DNA of 64,000 bases, taken from Rs1 sp029027825. Lineage in GTDB: Bacteria; Pseudomonadota; Gammaproteobacteria; Pseudomonadales; Balneatricaceae. A program made the translations under genes and the position numbers. Shown here piece by piece: positions 9,459-18,696 of this stretch (positions within the stretch are counted from its first letter, which is position 1; each line of letters begins with the position of its first letter). The notes beneath the pieces are model-generated. The model was not told where the DNA came from and made no database searches. It saw only the letters and a program-made list of their open reading frames with translations. The DNA lies in contig CP093399.1 in NCBI GenBank assembly GCA_029027825.1, positions 3,162,001 to 3,226,000 of the forward strand. The letters are read 5' to 3'.

Positions 9459-10247
9459 ATGAAGCTACACCACCAAATAAGCGGCGAGGGCTCGGCGCTT
9501 ATTATTTTACACGGCCTACTTGGCACCCTCGAAAACTGGGGTAGCCAAGCGATAACTTTAAGCAAATCGTTTAAAGTTATCAGTGTTGACCTTAGAAACC
9601 ATGGCCGCAGCCCGCATTCTAACGCCATGAATTATTCATTAATGGCGGATGATGTCGCTGAGCTTATGCAGGATTTGCAGATACAATCCGCCGCTATAAT
9701 TGGTCACTCAATGGGGGGCAAAGTAGCGATGCAGCTGGCCCTGCAGCATCCAGGCAAAGTCGACAAACTGATTGTGGTCGATATTTCACCAGTGGTATAC
9801 CAGCCTCACCACCAGCATATTTTTAACGGCCTGTTGAGCATTAATTTAGACAGCCTAGCATCGAGAGCTAGCGCAGACCAACAGCTACAAGCATTTGAAC
9901 AAGACCCTGGAATTAGAGCTTTTCTACTCAAGAATCTCTATCGAGATCAACACAAAAATTTTGCATGGCGCCCAAACATTGCCATTTTGAAAAAAGAATA
10001 CCACACCCTCAGTCTCGCTCCAGCTGCCAGCAACCACCGAAAAAACACTGAGCTGAACCCAAGCTTTGACAAACCCACACTGTTTATTAAAGGAAAAAAC
10101 TCAGCGTACATTCTCCCAGCTCACCAAGAGAGCATTAATAGTTTATTCGGTACCGTTAGCTACAAAATTATTGAGGGCGCCGGACACTGGCCACACGCAG
10201 AAAAACCTAAAATTTTCAGCTCAATAGCACTCAAATTTCTACTCTAA
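9459..10247 (+). CDS. ybfF: Alpha/beta-fold hydrolase, YbfF-like esterase
   Basis: A cytoplasmic alpha/beta hydrolase acting on an ester or thioester substrate not known from sequence. The oxyanion region is LHGLLGTLENW, the nucleophile elbow is GHSMGG (S84), and the catalytic His lies in GAGHWPH near the C terminus. The 262-residue length and DLRNHGRS motif fit YbfF. It follows the FKBP gene by 3 bp. It is distinct from BioH later in the window, which has GWSLGG. Confidence 0.88.
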   Translation: MKLHHQISGEGSALIILHGLLGTLENWGSQAITLSKSFKVISVDLRNHGRSPHSNAMNYSLMADDVAELMQDLQIQSAAIIGHSMGGKVAMQLALQHPGKVDKLIVVDISPVVYQPHHQHIFNGLLSINLDSLASRASADQQLQAFEQDPGIRAFLLKNLYRDQHKNFAWRPNIAILKKEYHTLSLAPAASNHRKNTELNPSFDKPTLFIKGKNSAYILPAHQESINSLFGTVSYKIIEGAGHWPHAEKPKIFSSIALKFLL

Positions 10248-10256
10248 CGGATTATC

Positions 10257-10439
10257 ATGCCTAATCATTTTCTTTTAACAAAAGCTTTCCCCGCCGGCGC
10301 AGTTTTATTTATTTATTGGCTTGGCAGCTTTAATTTGCCAACCATTATTTTCCTGCCTAGCGCGTTAAGCATTATCATCTTAGTTTTTTACATCACACGC
10401 AAATACGGAGACAAAAAAAACAGCAAACTAGATGAATAA
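10257..10439 (+). CDS. Small predicted membrane protein, unknown function
   Basis: This 60-residue protein has two predicted hydrophobic segments (roughly residues 10-26 and 28-46) and a charged C-terminal tail rich in Lys and Asp. GGA six bases before the ATG could serve as a ribosome binding site. It lies 9 bp after the hydrolase gene and its stop overlaps the next tiny ORF as TAATG. No family is recognised. A real gene is likely from operon position and membrane-like composition. Confidence 0.6.
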   Translation: MPNHFLLTKAFPAGAVLFIYWLGSFNLPTIIFLPSALSIIILVFYITRKYGDKKNSKLDE

Positions 10440-10603
10440 TGTTTAGGGAAGTTATGCACAAGCTTCGCAGATTCTCTTGGGGTGCACAAAAAGGCCTGTA
10501 CTCGGCTGTTAACGGCTTTCGCCAGATCACCATCACTACCTTAATCACAAGTCTTACTGTACGCCTGAACCGTGTGCTACTGACTAAGAGAGCCCTTCGC
10601 TGA
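10439..10603 (+). CDS. Tiny basic ORF overlapping the preceding stop codon, unknown
   Basis: This 54-codon ORF starts with the ATG that overlaps the previous stop in TAATG, an arrangement typical of translational coupling. The product is strongly basic (10 Arg/Lys plus His) with a hydrophobic Thr/Leu-rich middle and ends KRALR. No family is recognised. It may be a chance ORF; the only support is the coupling and strand agreement. Confidence 0.3.
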   Translation: MFREVMHKLRRFSWGAQKGLYSAVNGFRQITITTLITSLTVRLNRVLLTKRALR

Positions 10604-10907
10604 CCAGTCGAGCTTTTTATAACTGCTACCACTAGCTTCGATGATTACAAACTATTGCACAAATCTTCGACTTCAAAAGCAACATCAGAGCGTAAGATAT
10701 TTCCTACAGTGGAATTCAATAACTGTAACTGCGAGTTCATATGCGTCCAGCATCCGCCAAATAAATGCACCTATGCTTAAGACTAACGGACTTAATGAAA
10801 ATTTTTATAACCGAAGAAAAGCCAACAACTTGCGCTATGCGTGTAGCAAAGTCACTAACTCAGGTTAAAGACAACTAAATAAAAGCGTGCTCGAACGGCA
10901 CACCGGA
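10604..10907. other. Stretch without a convincing gene
   Basis: A 75-codon open frame (10641-10868, plus) has irregular composition, no recognisable motif and no good ribosome binding site, so I do not call it. No terminator with a U tract is visible for the plus-strand genes ending at 10603 or the minus-strand gene ending at 10908. Confidence 0.4.
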
Positions 10908-11873
10908 TCACACATTTTGATCAATCATAAAACCTTCCGGAAACACTTTACCAAAAGCCCCCGAATCAACCAGCTGTGAATTTAAACGCCTTAAGGTGTC
11001 TTGGATTTCATTAATCTGCGTGTTGTACTCTTTTAGCACTTCCAGAGAATTATCATTACTCTGCTTGCGGCTTTCTGCCAAAGCTTGATTTCTCTCTTGC
11101 TTTGCCTGTTTAAGCTCCTGCTCTGCTAAGTACTCCTGTCGCTCTAACTGCTGCTGCTCAATCTTTATTCCATTTTTCCGAATAGCAATATCTCCAGTTT
11201 CAGCACCATCACCTTCGCGTAATTCTGAAAGAGCCTGTAATGCCAACGATTTTGCTTCAGCAGCTATTTGCCGATCAGCTGGGGAAGGATCAGACACCGA
11301 CAGCGCCGCCCGAATGATAACTTGAGCTTTCTCTAAGGTGGCGCGAGGATCATTTTCTACTGCTGATGTATCAATCGAGACCTTGCCGGAAGTCGCATAT
11401 AAACGACCATCAGGACCACTGGTAAAATCAAAAGATGGAGCTCCGGCATATTTACCGCCAATTGCAGCGTGGGTCTGTTCATGCGCTTTTACTTCTCTAT
11501 CTCGCGTTGCCAACTGCTGCACCACTTTTAATTCAGCTTGCTCTAACTCAATATCTGCAGATAACTTACTCGAGCGCATCTCTACATCAGCGCTTTTTGA
11601 CCCGCTATCATTAGCTACCGTTGGCGGCGCAGAATCCGCTTTAACTTTCCCATAAACTGCCACAGCAGCCTCGGGGCCAGCCGCTATTTGCGAGACGACA
11701 GCGGTTGACTCAACAGTCGACAGCTTACTCGGCGTTATATTTGTTTGTAACGCCTCTGAGGCGAACTGTTGCGCGGTTAAATTAGCAACCGACCGCAACT
11801 CCCGACTTGAGTCGGACGCCGCAAAAGACGAGGGGGTATTTTGAATATTTAGATTCGAGCTATGCAGTTCCAT
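10908..11873 (-). CDS. SprA-related putative metalloprotease (HExxH protein)
   Basis: This 321-residue protein has a low-complexity Ser/Ala/Thr-rich N-terminal third, then a conserved core with DREVKAHEQTHAAIGGKYAG and TSGPDGRLYA. These match the SprA-related/CJM1_0395 family, whose HEQTH is a zinc-protease-like HExxH motif. It is followed by a long charged, Gln-rich coiled-coil-like region (~230-300). No signal peptide is visible. Substrate and function are unknown; protease activity is only inferred from the motif. It lies 25 bp downstream of the 81-residue gene, probably as an operon. Confidence 0.8.
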   Translation of the reverse strand: MELHSSNLNIQNTPSSFAASDSSRELRSVANLTAQQFASEALQTNITPSKLSTVESTAVVSQIAAGPEAAVAVYGKVKADSAPPTVANDSGSKSADVEMRSSKLSADIELEQAELKVVQQLATRDREVKAHEQTHAAIGGKYAGAPSFDFTSGPDGRLYATSGKVSIDTSAVENDPRATLEKAQVIIRAALSVSDPSPADRQIAAEAKSLALQALSELREGDGAETGDIAIRKNGIKIEQQQLERQEYLAEQELKQAKQERNQALAESRKQSNDNSLEVLKEYNTQINEIQDTLRRLNSQLVDSGAFGKVFPEGFMIDQNV

Positions 11874-11898
11874 CTAAGCACCTCTTTCAAAACTTGAG

Positions 11899-12144
11899 CT
11901 AGACGACAACATCTACATTAGTACCTAGCGTCTCGCTAATACTAGTGACAACTTTAGTTGAGGCTGCCTGAGTATTAGCCGCAAGGGCCGACTCTGCAAC
12001 AGCGCTTTCTATACTCTTACCTGAGGCTGTTTCAGGGATCGCTGATTTTCCAGTTCCCTGAAAATCGCCAGCCGCCCTAGGATTGTTATCCAATCCTCTA
12101 TTTAATCCAATTTGACCTGTCTGTAATGAGTTCGCAATATTCAT
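11899..12144 (-). CDS. Small protein with flagellar-axial-like ends, unknown function
   Basis: This 81-residue protein is rich in Ala, Ser and Thr with no membrane segment. The N-terminal MNIANSLQTGQIGLNRG and the C-terminal NTQAASTKVV...GTNVDVV recall the terminal heptad segments of short flagellar rod/hook-type proteins. This is a pattern impression, not an established match. It directly precedes the SprA-like gene on the same strand. Treat function as unknown. Confidence 0.55.
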   Translation of the reverse strand: MNIANSLQTGQIGLNRGLDNNPRAAGDFQGTGKSAIPETASGKSIESAVAESALAANTQAASTKVVTSISETLGTNVDVVV

Positions 12145-12339
12145 AGCAATAAATCCACTCTATTTTATACCAAACAATTTCAATGAATTGGAACTACATA
12201 GATCCAATCATTGCTAAATATCAGGACTAACTATCGCAGACCAGGATCACTGAATAACCCCTATCTAGCAACAAGACAATATTTATCACTTAACAGTATA
12301 GTACATAAATCGTACAATTAGAAATAATTACAAAAAATA

Positions 12340-13023
12340 CTAAAGTATTATAGCAATCTGCAGGTACTCAGAGGCCTTTTGCGGGGAGGCATCCGGCAAA
12401 TAGGGAATGGTACCGATGAGAGGCGCACCAATAGCCGACCTCAGCGCATCAACACTGTCTGCACTAGCAGACATTTGTGGGTCTATATGATTGGCTACCC
12501 AACCCGCTAGCGATAAACCATCATTTAAAATAGCTTCGACAGTCAGCATCGCATGATTAATACAACCTAATTTGATACCAACGACTAAGATCACTGGCAG
12601 TGAAAGCTCTTTAGGTATTTGCGCCATCGTCTCTCTACTATTTAGCGGCACTCTCCAGCCACCAGCGCCTTCGACTAGTAAAAAATCAACCTGATTAAGC
12701 ATCGCTCCACGACAAAAGCCGACCACTCTTTGCAAACTTATATTCTTATTTGCATTTTTTGCCGCGACATGCGGCGCTACCGCCTGCTCTAGAGCAATCG
12801 GGTTTACCTGTTGGTAACTTAGCTTTACGGATGATGACTGCATTAGCTTAAGCGCATCTTCACTTCGCAACCCCGCAGCCGTTTGCTCGCAACCAGCCGC
12901 TACTGGCTTTAGTGCAAAACAACTCATACTTTCTGTTTTTGCCGCCTCTAACAAAGCTTGCGAGACGAAAGTCTTACCTACATCTGTATCTGTTCCGGCG
13001 ATAAAAAATCGATGCCTTGCCAT
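12340..13023 (-). CDS. bioD: Dethiobiotin synthetase
   Basis: Closes the ureido ring of dethiobiotin from 7,8-diaminopelargonate, CO2 and ATP. The P-loop is GTDTDVGKT, followed by KPVAAGCE and VEGAGGWRVPL. The start at 13023 (MARHRFFIAG) places the P-loop at the normal distance; an ATG ten codons upstream is also in frame. At 227 residues it has family length. It is the last gene of the minus-strand bioF-H-C-D series. Confidence 0.95.
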   Translation of the reverse strand: MARHRFFIAGTDTDVGKTFVSQALLEAAKTESMSCFALKPVAAGCEQTAAGLRSEDALKLMQSSSVKLSYQQVNPIALEQAVAPHVAAKNANKNISLQRVVGFCRGAMLNQVDFLLVEGAGGWRVPLNSRETMAQIPKELSLPVILVVGIKLGCINHAMLTVEAILNDGLSLAGWVANHIDPQMSASADSVDALRSAIGAPLIGTIPYLPDASPQKASEYLQIAIIL

Positions 13024-13107
13024 TTGTAACTTCCCGATAATGCTACTTCCCAACCCTTGTATTAAACACGGGCACAGAAGGCGATTGATTTTTAGCTGCT
13101 GCTTTAG

Positions 13108-13908
13108 CTAGCGCTTCTTCAACTGCAGATAATACACTTCATAACTGGCTGGCAACTTACCATTAGACTGACGAAAGCGCTCATAGTTTTGTTTAAATTG
13201 ACTAATCTTTGCCCGGCCAGTTAACCCCTTACTTTCACCTGAGTTCATATTATGCGCGCCAATTTTCTTTAAATCTGAGGTAAGCTCTTGCAACTTATGA
13301 TACTCGAGCACTCTTGTTTGCTGCTGACGGGCTTCTAGCGACAGACTACTCGGCAAACTAGCCAGTAAATCATCCAACGGCACAAAGCTATTTACATGAA
13401 CGTTACCGTCCACTCTCGCCCAGGCTTCTTTTAATTCAAATAAGCTAGCGGGGCCCAAAGTCGCTATGAGGGCGACACCGTCACTCGTTAACACCCTGCT
13501 AATTTCACTAAACAGCCCCGGTAAATTTTCACACCATTGAATAGCCAAACTCGAAAAAACCAGCTGCACAGAGCTGCTTGCCAGCGAGATACTTTCGGCA
13601 TCCGCACACAGCCAGTGGATTTTTTCTGACCTATAGCGCTGTCGCGCGTGCACTAACATGCCTTCAGCTATGTCTAGCCCCACCAGCCTAGATTCCGGAT
13701 AGCGAAGCAGCAACTGTTCAGAAAAATAGCCTGTGCCGCAGCCTATATCTAAAATTTGTTTAACTGGTAACTTTTTGCTGTCGCGCAACTCATCTAAATT
13801 AAGCAGTTCATAGCCGACCGTGCGTTGCAGTGCAGCGGCGCTGTCATAGGTTGGTGCAGCTTTACTAAAAGAGTTAGCCACTCTTGTTTTATTTATGTGT
13901 GTGCTCAC
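13108..13908 (-). CDS. bioC: Malonyl-ACP O-methyltransferase
   Basis: Methylates the free carboxyl of malonyl-ACP so that fatty-acid synthesis can build the pimeloyl chain of biotin. The class I SAM-methyltransferase motif I is LDIGCGTGYFSEQL. Other hallmarks are SKAAPTYDSAAALQ near the N terminus, VGLDIAEGML, FSSLAIQWCENL and GPASLFELKEAW, all typical of BioC. At 266 residues it has family length. It sits between bioH and bioD with short spacing. Confidence 0.95.
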   Translation of the reverse strand: MSTHINKTRVANSFSKAAPTYDSAAALQRTVGYELLNLDELRDSKKLPVKQILDIGCGTGYFSEQLLLRYPESRLVGLDIAEGMLVHARQRYRSEKIHWLCADAESISLASSSVQLVFSSLAIQWCENLPGLFSEISRVLTSDGVALIATLGPASLFELKEAWARVDGNVHVNSFVPLDDLLASLPSSLSLEARQQQTRVLEYHKLQELTSDLKKIGAHNMNSGESKGLTGRAKISQFKQNYERFRQSNGKLPASYEVYYLQLKKR

Positions 13909-13938
13909 TTATCCCTCACCATTTTAGCGTTCACCACT

Positions 13939-14715
13939 TTATCGTTCACCATTGTCGATAGCAGCCAAAAAGCCAAGCAGCTTGGTTGCCACTAAATCTG
14001 CATCTGACAAAAAAGGTAAGTGCCCGGCGCCTGGCACCGTGAATACCGATATTTTTTTCGACAATTTTTTTAACTGTGAACTTAGAGCTGCAGGAGCCAA
14101 TTGATCCTGCTCCCCATAAATATGCAACGAAGGTATTTTTAACTGTTGTAATTCTGCAAGGCTGTCAATTTTCAACAAATCTAAACTAGCGATTAGCTGA
14201 CTGTGACTGAGTTGCGCATCAATGTTTTTTAACTGCTTTAAAATACTTTTACTCGCTGAGCCAGCTTGCACCTGCAACCGAAAGAAACCTAACAGCGCCC
14301 GCTGCTCACTACGCAATAAATCATCACTAAATTTTTGCAGTAGTTCCGCCGGCATTGCCGTGTCCCATCCCGGTTTTTGTACAAAACAAGGATTGTAGGC
14401 AATCGTAATTAAAGCCCGTACTTTAGTGGTTATTTTTTTGACCAGCAAAGTGGCTATCAAACCACCTAGCGACCAACCCAATAAAACGCAATTGCGGGGA
14501 ATTTCAGCCGCTACAGCTGATAGTATGCTGTCAATCGACATTTCTTCGACCTTCGCCACTGATTTTCCAAGCCCGGGTAGATCAATGCAAGTAATTGAGA
14601 AATGCTCAGCTAAACTAGGCAGCCACGACTGCCAGATATCACTGCTAGTTCCCCAGCCATGCAGCAGCACTAACTCCGGCTTATTTGCTATTACTCGTTT
14701 AACATGAATATTCAA
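13939..14715 (-). CDS. bioH: Pimeloyl-ACP methyl ester carboxylesterase
   Basis: Removes the methyl group from pimeloyl-ACP methyl ester, ending chain synthesis for biotin. The alpha/beta hydrolase has LLHGWG, nucleophile GWSLGG, catalytic Asp in YGEQDQLAP and His in GAGHLPF. The start appears to be TTG at 14715, giving MNIHVKRV; there is no in-frame ATG nearby that keeps the first beta strand. It overlaps the end of bioF by 17 bases, suggesting translational coupling. Confidence 0.93.
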   Translation of the reverse strand: MNIHVKRVIANKPELVLLHGWGTSSDIWQSWLPSLAEHFSITCIDLPGLGKSVAKVEEMSIDSILSAVAAEIPRNCVLLGWSLGGLIATLLVKKITTKVRALITIAYNPCFVQKPGWDTAMPAELLQKFSDDLLRSEQRALLGFFRLQVQAGSASKSILKQLKNIDAQLSHSQLIASLDLLKIDSLAELQQLKIPSLHIYGEQDQLAPAALSSQLKKLSKKISVFTVPGAGHLPFLSDADLVATKLLGFLAAIDNGER

Positions 14716-15880
14716 AATTGCTCTCTTTTACTATTTGTGCAAGTGCTTGCAGTAGTGCTTGTACGTCATTTTGACTGTGACCAGCACTTAATGTAACCCG
14801 TAAACGCGCTTGATTGAGAGGCACTGTCGGCGTCCTAATCGCAGTTACTTGCATGCCTAAAGCCGCTAACTTGGTACTAAACAATAAGGATTCTGCTTCG
14901 CTGCCGATCATTATTGGCTGGATAGCCGTAGATGAGGGCAGCAGGACTAAACCGATTTGCTGACAGCCGATTTTAAAAGCGCTGATTAAGCTTTGTAAAT
15001 GAGTGCGACGCCAAGCTTCACTTTTAATGATTTTTAAACTTGCTCGACTAGCAGCCGCTATAGCGGGCGGCATGCTAGTGGTATAAATATAAGTTCTAGA
15101 AAACTGAATTAAGGTTTCGATCAAGGTTTCGCTGCCTGCCACAAAAGCACCGGAAGTGCCAAATGCTTTACCTAAAGTCCCCATCAAAATGGGAACCTGA
15201 TGCTCATCAAGCTGTTGCAACTCACTGCAACCACCGCCTTTTTCTCCCAGGCAACCGATGCCGTGGGCATCGTCGATCATCAGCCATGCTTTATGCTCAT
15301 TTGCCGTGGCAGCCAACTCCGTTAACTTCGCAACATTTCCATCCATACTAAAGACTGCATCGCTCACTACTAGCTTTCTATTGGCGCTTGAGCGCTGTAA
15401 TTGTAGCGCTAAGCTCTGCGGGTCATTATGCAGATAACGCTGAAATTTAGCGCCACTTAACAATCCACCGTCAATTAGCGAAGCGTGATTCAGCTTATCT
15501 TGAAACACCCCGTCCCCTCTTCCCACTAAAGCATTAATCACCCCTAAGTTGGCCATGTAGCCGCTACCAAACAACAGTGCTCGCGGCCGACCACAAAACT
15601 CAGCGAGTTCCAACTCTAATTGTTGATGATGATAACTGTGGCCATTCACTAAATGCGAGGCCCCGCCACCTACTCCAAACTCGTCAGCAGCTTGTTTAAA
15701 ACTTTGAATAACTTGAGGGTGATTTGCCAAGCCTAAATAATCATTGGAGCTAAAGTTAAGCATTTTTTTTCCGGCAATACTTATCACAGCACTCTGCGGC
15801 CCCTGCAACACTTGCCTGCTGCGATACAGAGACCGCTCTTTTCGCAAGTCTAAAGCTTGCTGTAAATCATCAAAAGACAT
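14699..15880 (-). CDS. bioF: 8-amino-7-oxononanoate synthase
   Basis: PLP-dependent condensation of pimeloyl-ACP with alanine. It has the alpha-oxoamine synthase pattern: NFSSNDYLGLA, the substrate site VNGHSYHHQQLE, DDAHGIG, and the PLP lysine in GTLGKAFG. The 393-residue length is typical. It lies 176 bp downstream of bioB and overlaps bioH, so bioF-bioH-bioC-bioD can be read as one transcript. Confidence 0.96.
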   Translation of the reverse strand: MSFDDLQQALDLRKERSLYRSRQVLQGPQSAVISIAGKKMLNFSSNDYLGLANHPQVIQSFKQAADEFGVGGGASHLVNGHSYHHQQLELELAEFCGRPRALLFGSGYMANLGVINALVGRGDGVFQDKLNHASLIDGGLLSGAKFQRYLHNDPQSLALQLQRSSANRKLVVSDAVFSMDGNVAKLTELAATANEHKAWLMIDDAHGIGCLGEKGGGCSELQQLDEHQVPILMGTLGKAFGTSGAFVAGSETLIETLIQFSRTYIYTTSMPPAIAAASRASLKIIKSEAWRRTHLQSLISAFKIGCQQIGLVLLPSSTAIQPIMIGSEAESLLFSTKLAALGMQVTAIRTPTVPLNQARLRVTLSAGHSQNDVQALLQALAQIVKESNFEYSC

Positions 15881-16056
15881 TTTCTTGAACCCGCAAAATG
15901 AACTCCACGAAAATTGGCTGCGATGATCTATTCCGCATAATCCGCAATTTTTTTGAGGCTTAGATTAAACAATGATAGCTGAGATAGCACTATAGATAGA
16001 GACATAGCATTACTCCAAACCCACTGACATTAAATATAGACGACGATATCAAGCAG

Positions 16057-17106
16057 TTACGCGGGATAGAAATGAGCTCTGTCTTGGCTAGCCTGCATAT
16101 CCCGCACTAACATTGCTGTTTGGGTGTCATCATCTTCTGAAATCCGCTGTTCAGGGTTGATCCCCAAGCGCTTAAAGAGCTGCAAGTCTTTATGGGTTTC
16201 TGGGTTCGGAGTGGTCAGTAAACACTCCCCATAAAAAATTGAGTTGGCACCAGCAAAGAAGGTCATGGCCTGCATTTCATCGGACATCGCCTGCCTACCA
16301 GCCGACAACCGAACATGAGATTTTGGCATCATTATTCTAGCAGCAGCAATGGTACGCACAAAAATCAAATGGTCTAAATCCTCAACATTCTCCATCGGGG
16401 TGCCCGCTACTTTGACTAGCATGTTGATCGGCACACTTTCTGGGTGAGCCGCCATATTAGCGAGCTGCATTAACAGCCCAATCCGATCGTTAGCTGTTTC
16501 TCCCATACCTAATATGCCGCCACTACAAACCTTCATTCCTGATTCGCGAACATTATGCAAAGTGTCAAGCCTATCTTGAAAGGTGCGAGTGGTAATGATT
16601 TTATCGTAAAACTCAGGTGAGGTATCTAAGTTGTGGTTGTAATAATCTAGCCCTGCCGCGGCTAATTGGTCAGATTTATCCGCATCCAACATCCCCAATG
16701 TCATACACGTTTCCAGGCCAATTTCTTTAACTTGTTTTACCATTTCAATAACGTATGGCATATCCCTAGCGTGGGGATGCTTCCACGCTGCCCCCATGCA
16801 AAAACGAGTAGACCCGGACGCTTTGGCTTGTCGTGCTTTGGCAACAACCGCCTCCACTTCCATCAACCGCTCTCGCTCAATTCCGGTATTATATCGAGCG
16901 CTTTGTGGGCAATATTTACAATCTTCAGGGCAGGCGCCGGTTTTTATAGACAGCAGTGTGCTAACTTGTACTTGGTTGGGATCAAAATGCTCACGATGCA
17001 TAGTGTGCGCTTTAAAGAGCAAGTCGTTGAACGGCATATCAAAAAATTCTTGAACTTGAGCTTTTGTCCAATTGTGACGAACCTGTTGGGATGTTTGCAT
17101 TGACAC
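16057..17106 (-). CDS. bioB: Biotin synthase (radical SAM)
   Basis: Inserts sulfur into dethiobiotin. The radical-SAM Cys triad is CPEDCKYC (CxxxCxxC), and conserved segments include CSGGILGMGE and KSHVRLSAGR. At 349 residues it has family length. The start at 17106 gives MSMQTSQQVRHNW. It is divergent from comF with a 105-bp intergenic region; I did not find a clear BirA operator there. Confidence 0.97.
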   Translation of the reverse strand: MSMQTSQQVRHNWTKAQVQEFFDMPFNDLLFKAHTMHREHFDPNQVQVSTLLSIKTGACPEDCKYCPQSARYNTGIERERLMEVEAVVAKARQAKASGSTRFCMGAAWKHPHARDMPYVIEMVKQVKEIGLETCMTLGMLDADKSDQLAAAGLDYYNHNLDTSPEFYDKIITTRTFQDRLDTLHNVRESGMKVCSGGILGMGETANDRIGLLMQLANMAAHPESVPINMLVKVAGTPMENVEDLDHLIFVRTIAAARIMMPKSHVRLSAGRQAMSDEMQAMTFFAGANSIFYGECLLTTPNPETHKDLQLFKRLGINPEQRISEDDDTQTAMLVRDMQASQDRAHFYPA

Positions 17107-17211
17107 GATACTCCTACCAAAGCTGGCAACTTAATTAAATTTATTATCCGGCTATGATAATCGCAACGAACAATCTGTCAACTTATGAAAGAGGAATAAA
17201 TAAACAACTGT

Positions 17212-17895
17212 ATGTTTATTGAACGAAATTGTATTTTTTGTGACTTGGCCTCAGACAACCGCTTAGATGTGTGTAGCCACTGCTTGCAAGACCTCCCCTG
17301 GCAGAGCAATGCTTGCAGCAAATGCGCACTCCCTCTTTCAGTAACCATAGAAACAACCACAACCAAGCAAACACTATGTAAAAACTGCATCGAACTACCG
17401 CCTTTTTTTCAGCAAACCTTCGCCACCTTCAACTACAGCTTTCCAATTGATGCTTTAATGCCCAAGATCAAATCTGAAAAACAGCGCTTTCACTTGCGCT
17501 GGTTGGCGCTATGCTTAACGGAAAAGCTCCCTGCTTGCCTCGAAATGCCCGAGGCTCTGATCCCCGTCCCTATTTCAAAGAAGAAGATGTTGCGTACTGG
17601 TTATAACCAAACAGAGCAACTCGCGTCAGAGTTAAGCAAGCTCTTAAAGATCGAAGTGGACAACCGCTTAGTCAGTAAAAACAGAGATACCGAAGCACAA
17701 GCTAATTTAAATGCAAAACAGCGCAAGAACAACTTACTCGACGCATTTGATGTACAAGAAAATAACTATCGGCACATCGCTATCATTGATGACGTTATGA
17801 CGACTGGCGCAACCGTCAATGAAATTGCCAAGCAGCTGCTAATGACTAGCGTATGCCAAGTTGATGTGTGGGTGATCGCCAGAACCCCTATTTAG
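17212..17895 (+). CDS. comF: ComF family phosphoribosyltransferase-like protein
   Basis: A double zinc-ribbon N terminus (CIFC...CSHC and CSKC...CKNC) is followed by a type I phosphoribosyltransferase domain with the PRPP loop IAIIDDVMTTGATV and PVPISKKKMLRTGYNQ. The family is linked to DNA uptake and recombination in competent bacteria, but its biochemical role is not settled. At 227 residues it has normal length. Location beside bioB is a conserved gammaproteobacterial neighbourhood. Confidence 0.92.
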   Translation: MFIERNCIFCDLASDNRLDVCSHCLQDLPWQSNACSKCALPLSVTIETTTTKQTLCKNCIELPPFFQQTFATFNYSFPIDALMPKIKSEKQRFHLRWLALCLTEKLPACLEMPEALIPVPISKKKMLRTGYNQTEQLASELSKLLKIEVDNRLVSKNRDTEAQANLNAKQRKNNLLDAFDVQENNYRHIAIIDDVMTTGATVNEIAKQLLMTSVCQVDVWVIARTPI

Positions 17896-17961
17896 CAGCC
17901 GTTGTGACTAAGCCTCAATCAGCGTAATATGCGCTTTTCAAACCCATGCAGGCCTTACAAG

Positions 17962-18696
17962 ATGGATCAAATCGAAAACTTTAGCATCCAGTCAATTGGC
18001 GTTATGCAGTCCCCATTCAAGCAAAAATTTGGCATTCCTCGCCAACCAGGTCTGACGCCTGCTGTAAGATCTTCGATCATCCTGCATGCAAAATTTAGCT
18101 CCGATGACATCATTGACTCTCTGCAAACCTCTTCTCATATTTGGATTATATTTATTTTCAGCGAATGCTACGATAGAGGCTGGAAACCTAAAGTGAGGCC
18201 ACCAAGATTGGGAGGAAATAAAAAGATAGGGGTGTTTGCCAGCAGATCTCCCTTCAGACCCAACCCGCTAGGCATGTCCGCAGTAAAGTTGCTATCGGTC
18301 AACAAACGGCAGGGACAAATAATCATTGATGTTGAGAGCGCTGATTTAATGAATGGTACGCCGATCATTGACATCAAACCTTATATTCCCTATACGGACT
18401 CCATTAGCACCGCTAGCAATGATTTGGCGGAATCTTTTTCCCCATTGCAACAACCTATATTTTTCAGCATTCAAGCACAGCAGGTATGCGAACAGTACTT
18501 ACTAAAACACCAGCAAAGCTTAAGTACGATGATCGAACAAGTACTGCGTTGCGACCCAAGACCCGCCTATCAGGCATCCACCTGTCGAGAATATGGGATC
18601 AGCCTCTTTGATTTAAATATTCGCTGGCAAATAGCGATGGACAGAATCGACGTAATCAGTATCGGCAACTCTAATACTGAAAAGGATATAACATGA
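17962..18696 (+). CDS. trmO: tRNA (N6-threonylcarbamoyladenosine(37)-N6)-methyltransferase TrmO
   Basis: Methylates t6A37 to m6t6A in tRNA-Thr using SAM. It has the TrmO/TsaA beta-barrel motifs QSIGVMQSPFKQKF, IPRQPGL, VRPPRLGGN, RSPFRPNPLGMS, VESADLMNGTP and DIKPYIPY. A C-terminal domain contains DPRPAY. I chose 17962 (MDQIENF) because it aligns with the usual start; an ATG at 17929 adds 11 non-conserved residues. Its stop overlaps the bioA start as ATGA. Confidence 0.93.
   Translation: MDQIENFSIQSIGVMQSPFKQKFGIPRQPGLTPAVRSSIILHAKFSSDDIIDSLQTSSHIWIIFIFSECYDRGWKPKVRPPRLGGNKKIGVFASRSPFRPNPLGMSAVKLLSVNKRQGQIIIDVESADLMNGTPIIDIKPYIPYTDSISTASNDLAESFSPLQQPIFFSIQAQQVCEQYLLKHQQSLSTMIEQVLRCDPRPAYQASTCREYGISLFDLNIRWQIAMDRIDVISIGNSNTEKDIT

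Noticed and set aside
10641..10868. 75-codon plus-strand ORF
   Set aside because: No motif, no ribosome binding site, irregular composition; probably chance.
17107..17211. BirA operator between bioB and comF
   Set aside because: No palindrome resembling TTGTAAACC-spacer-GGTTTACAA is present.
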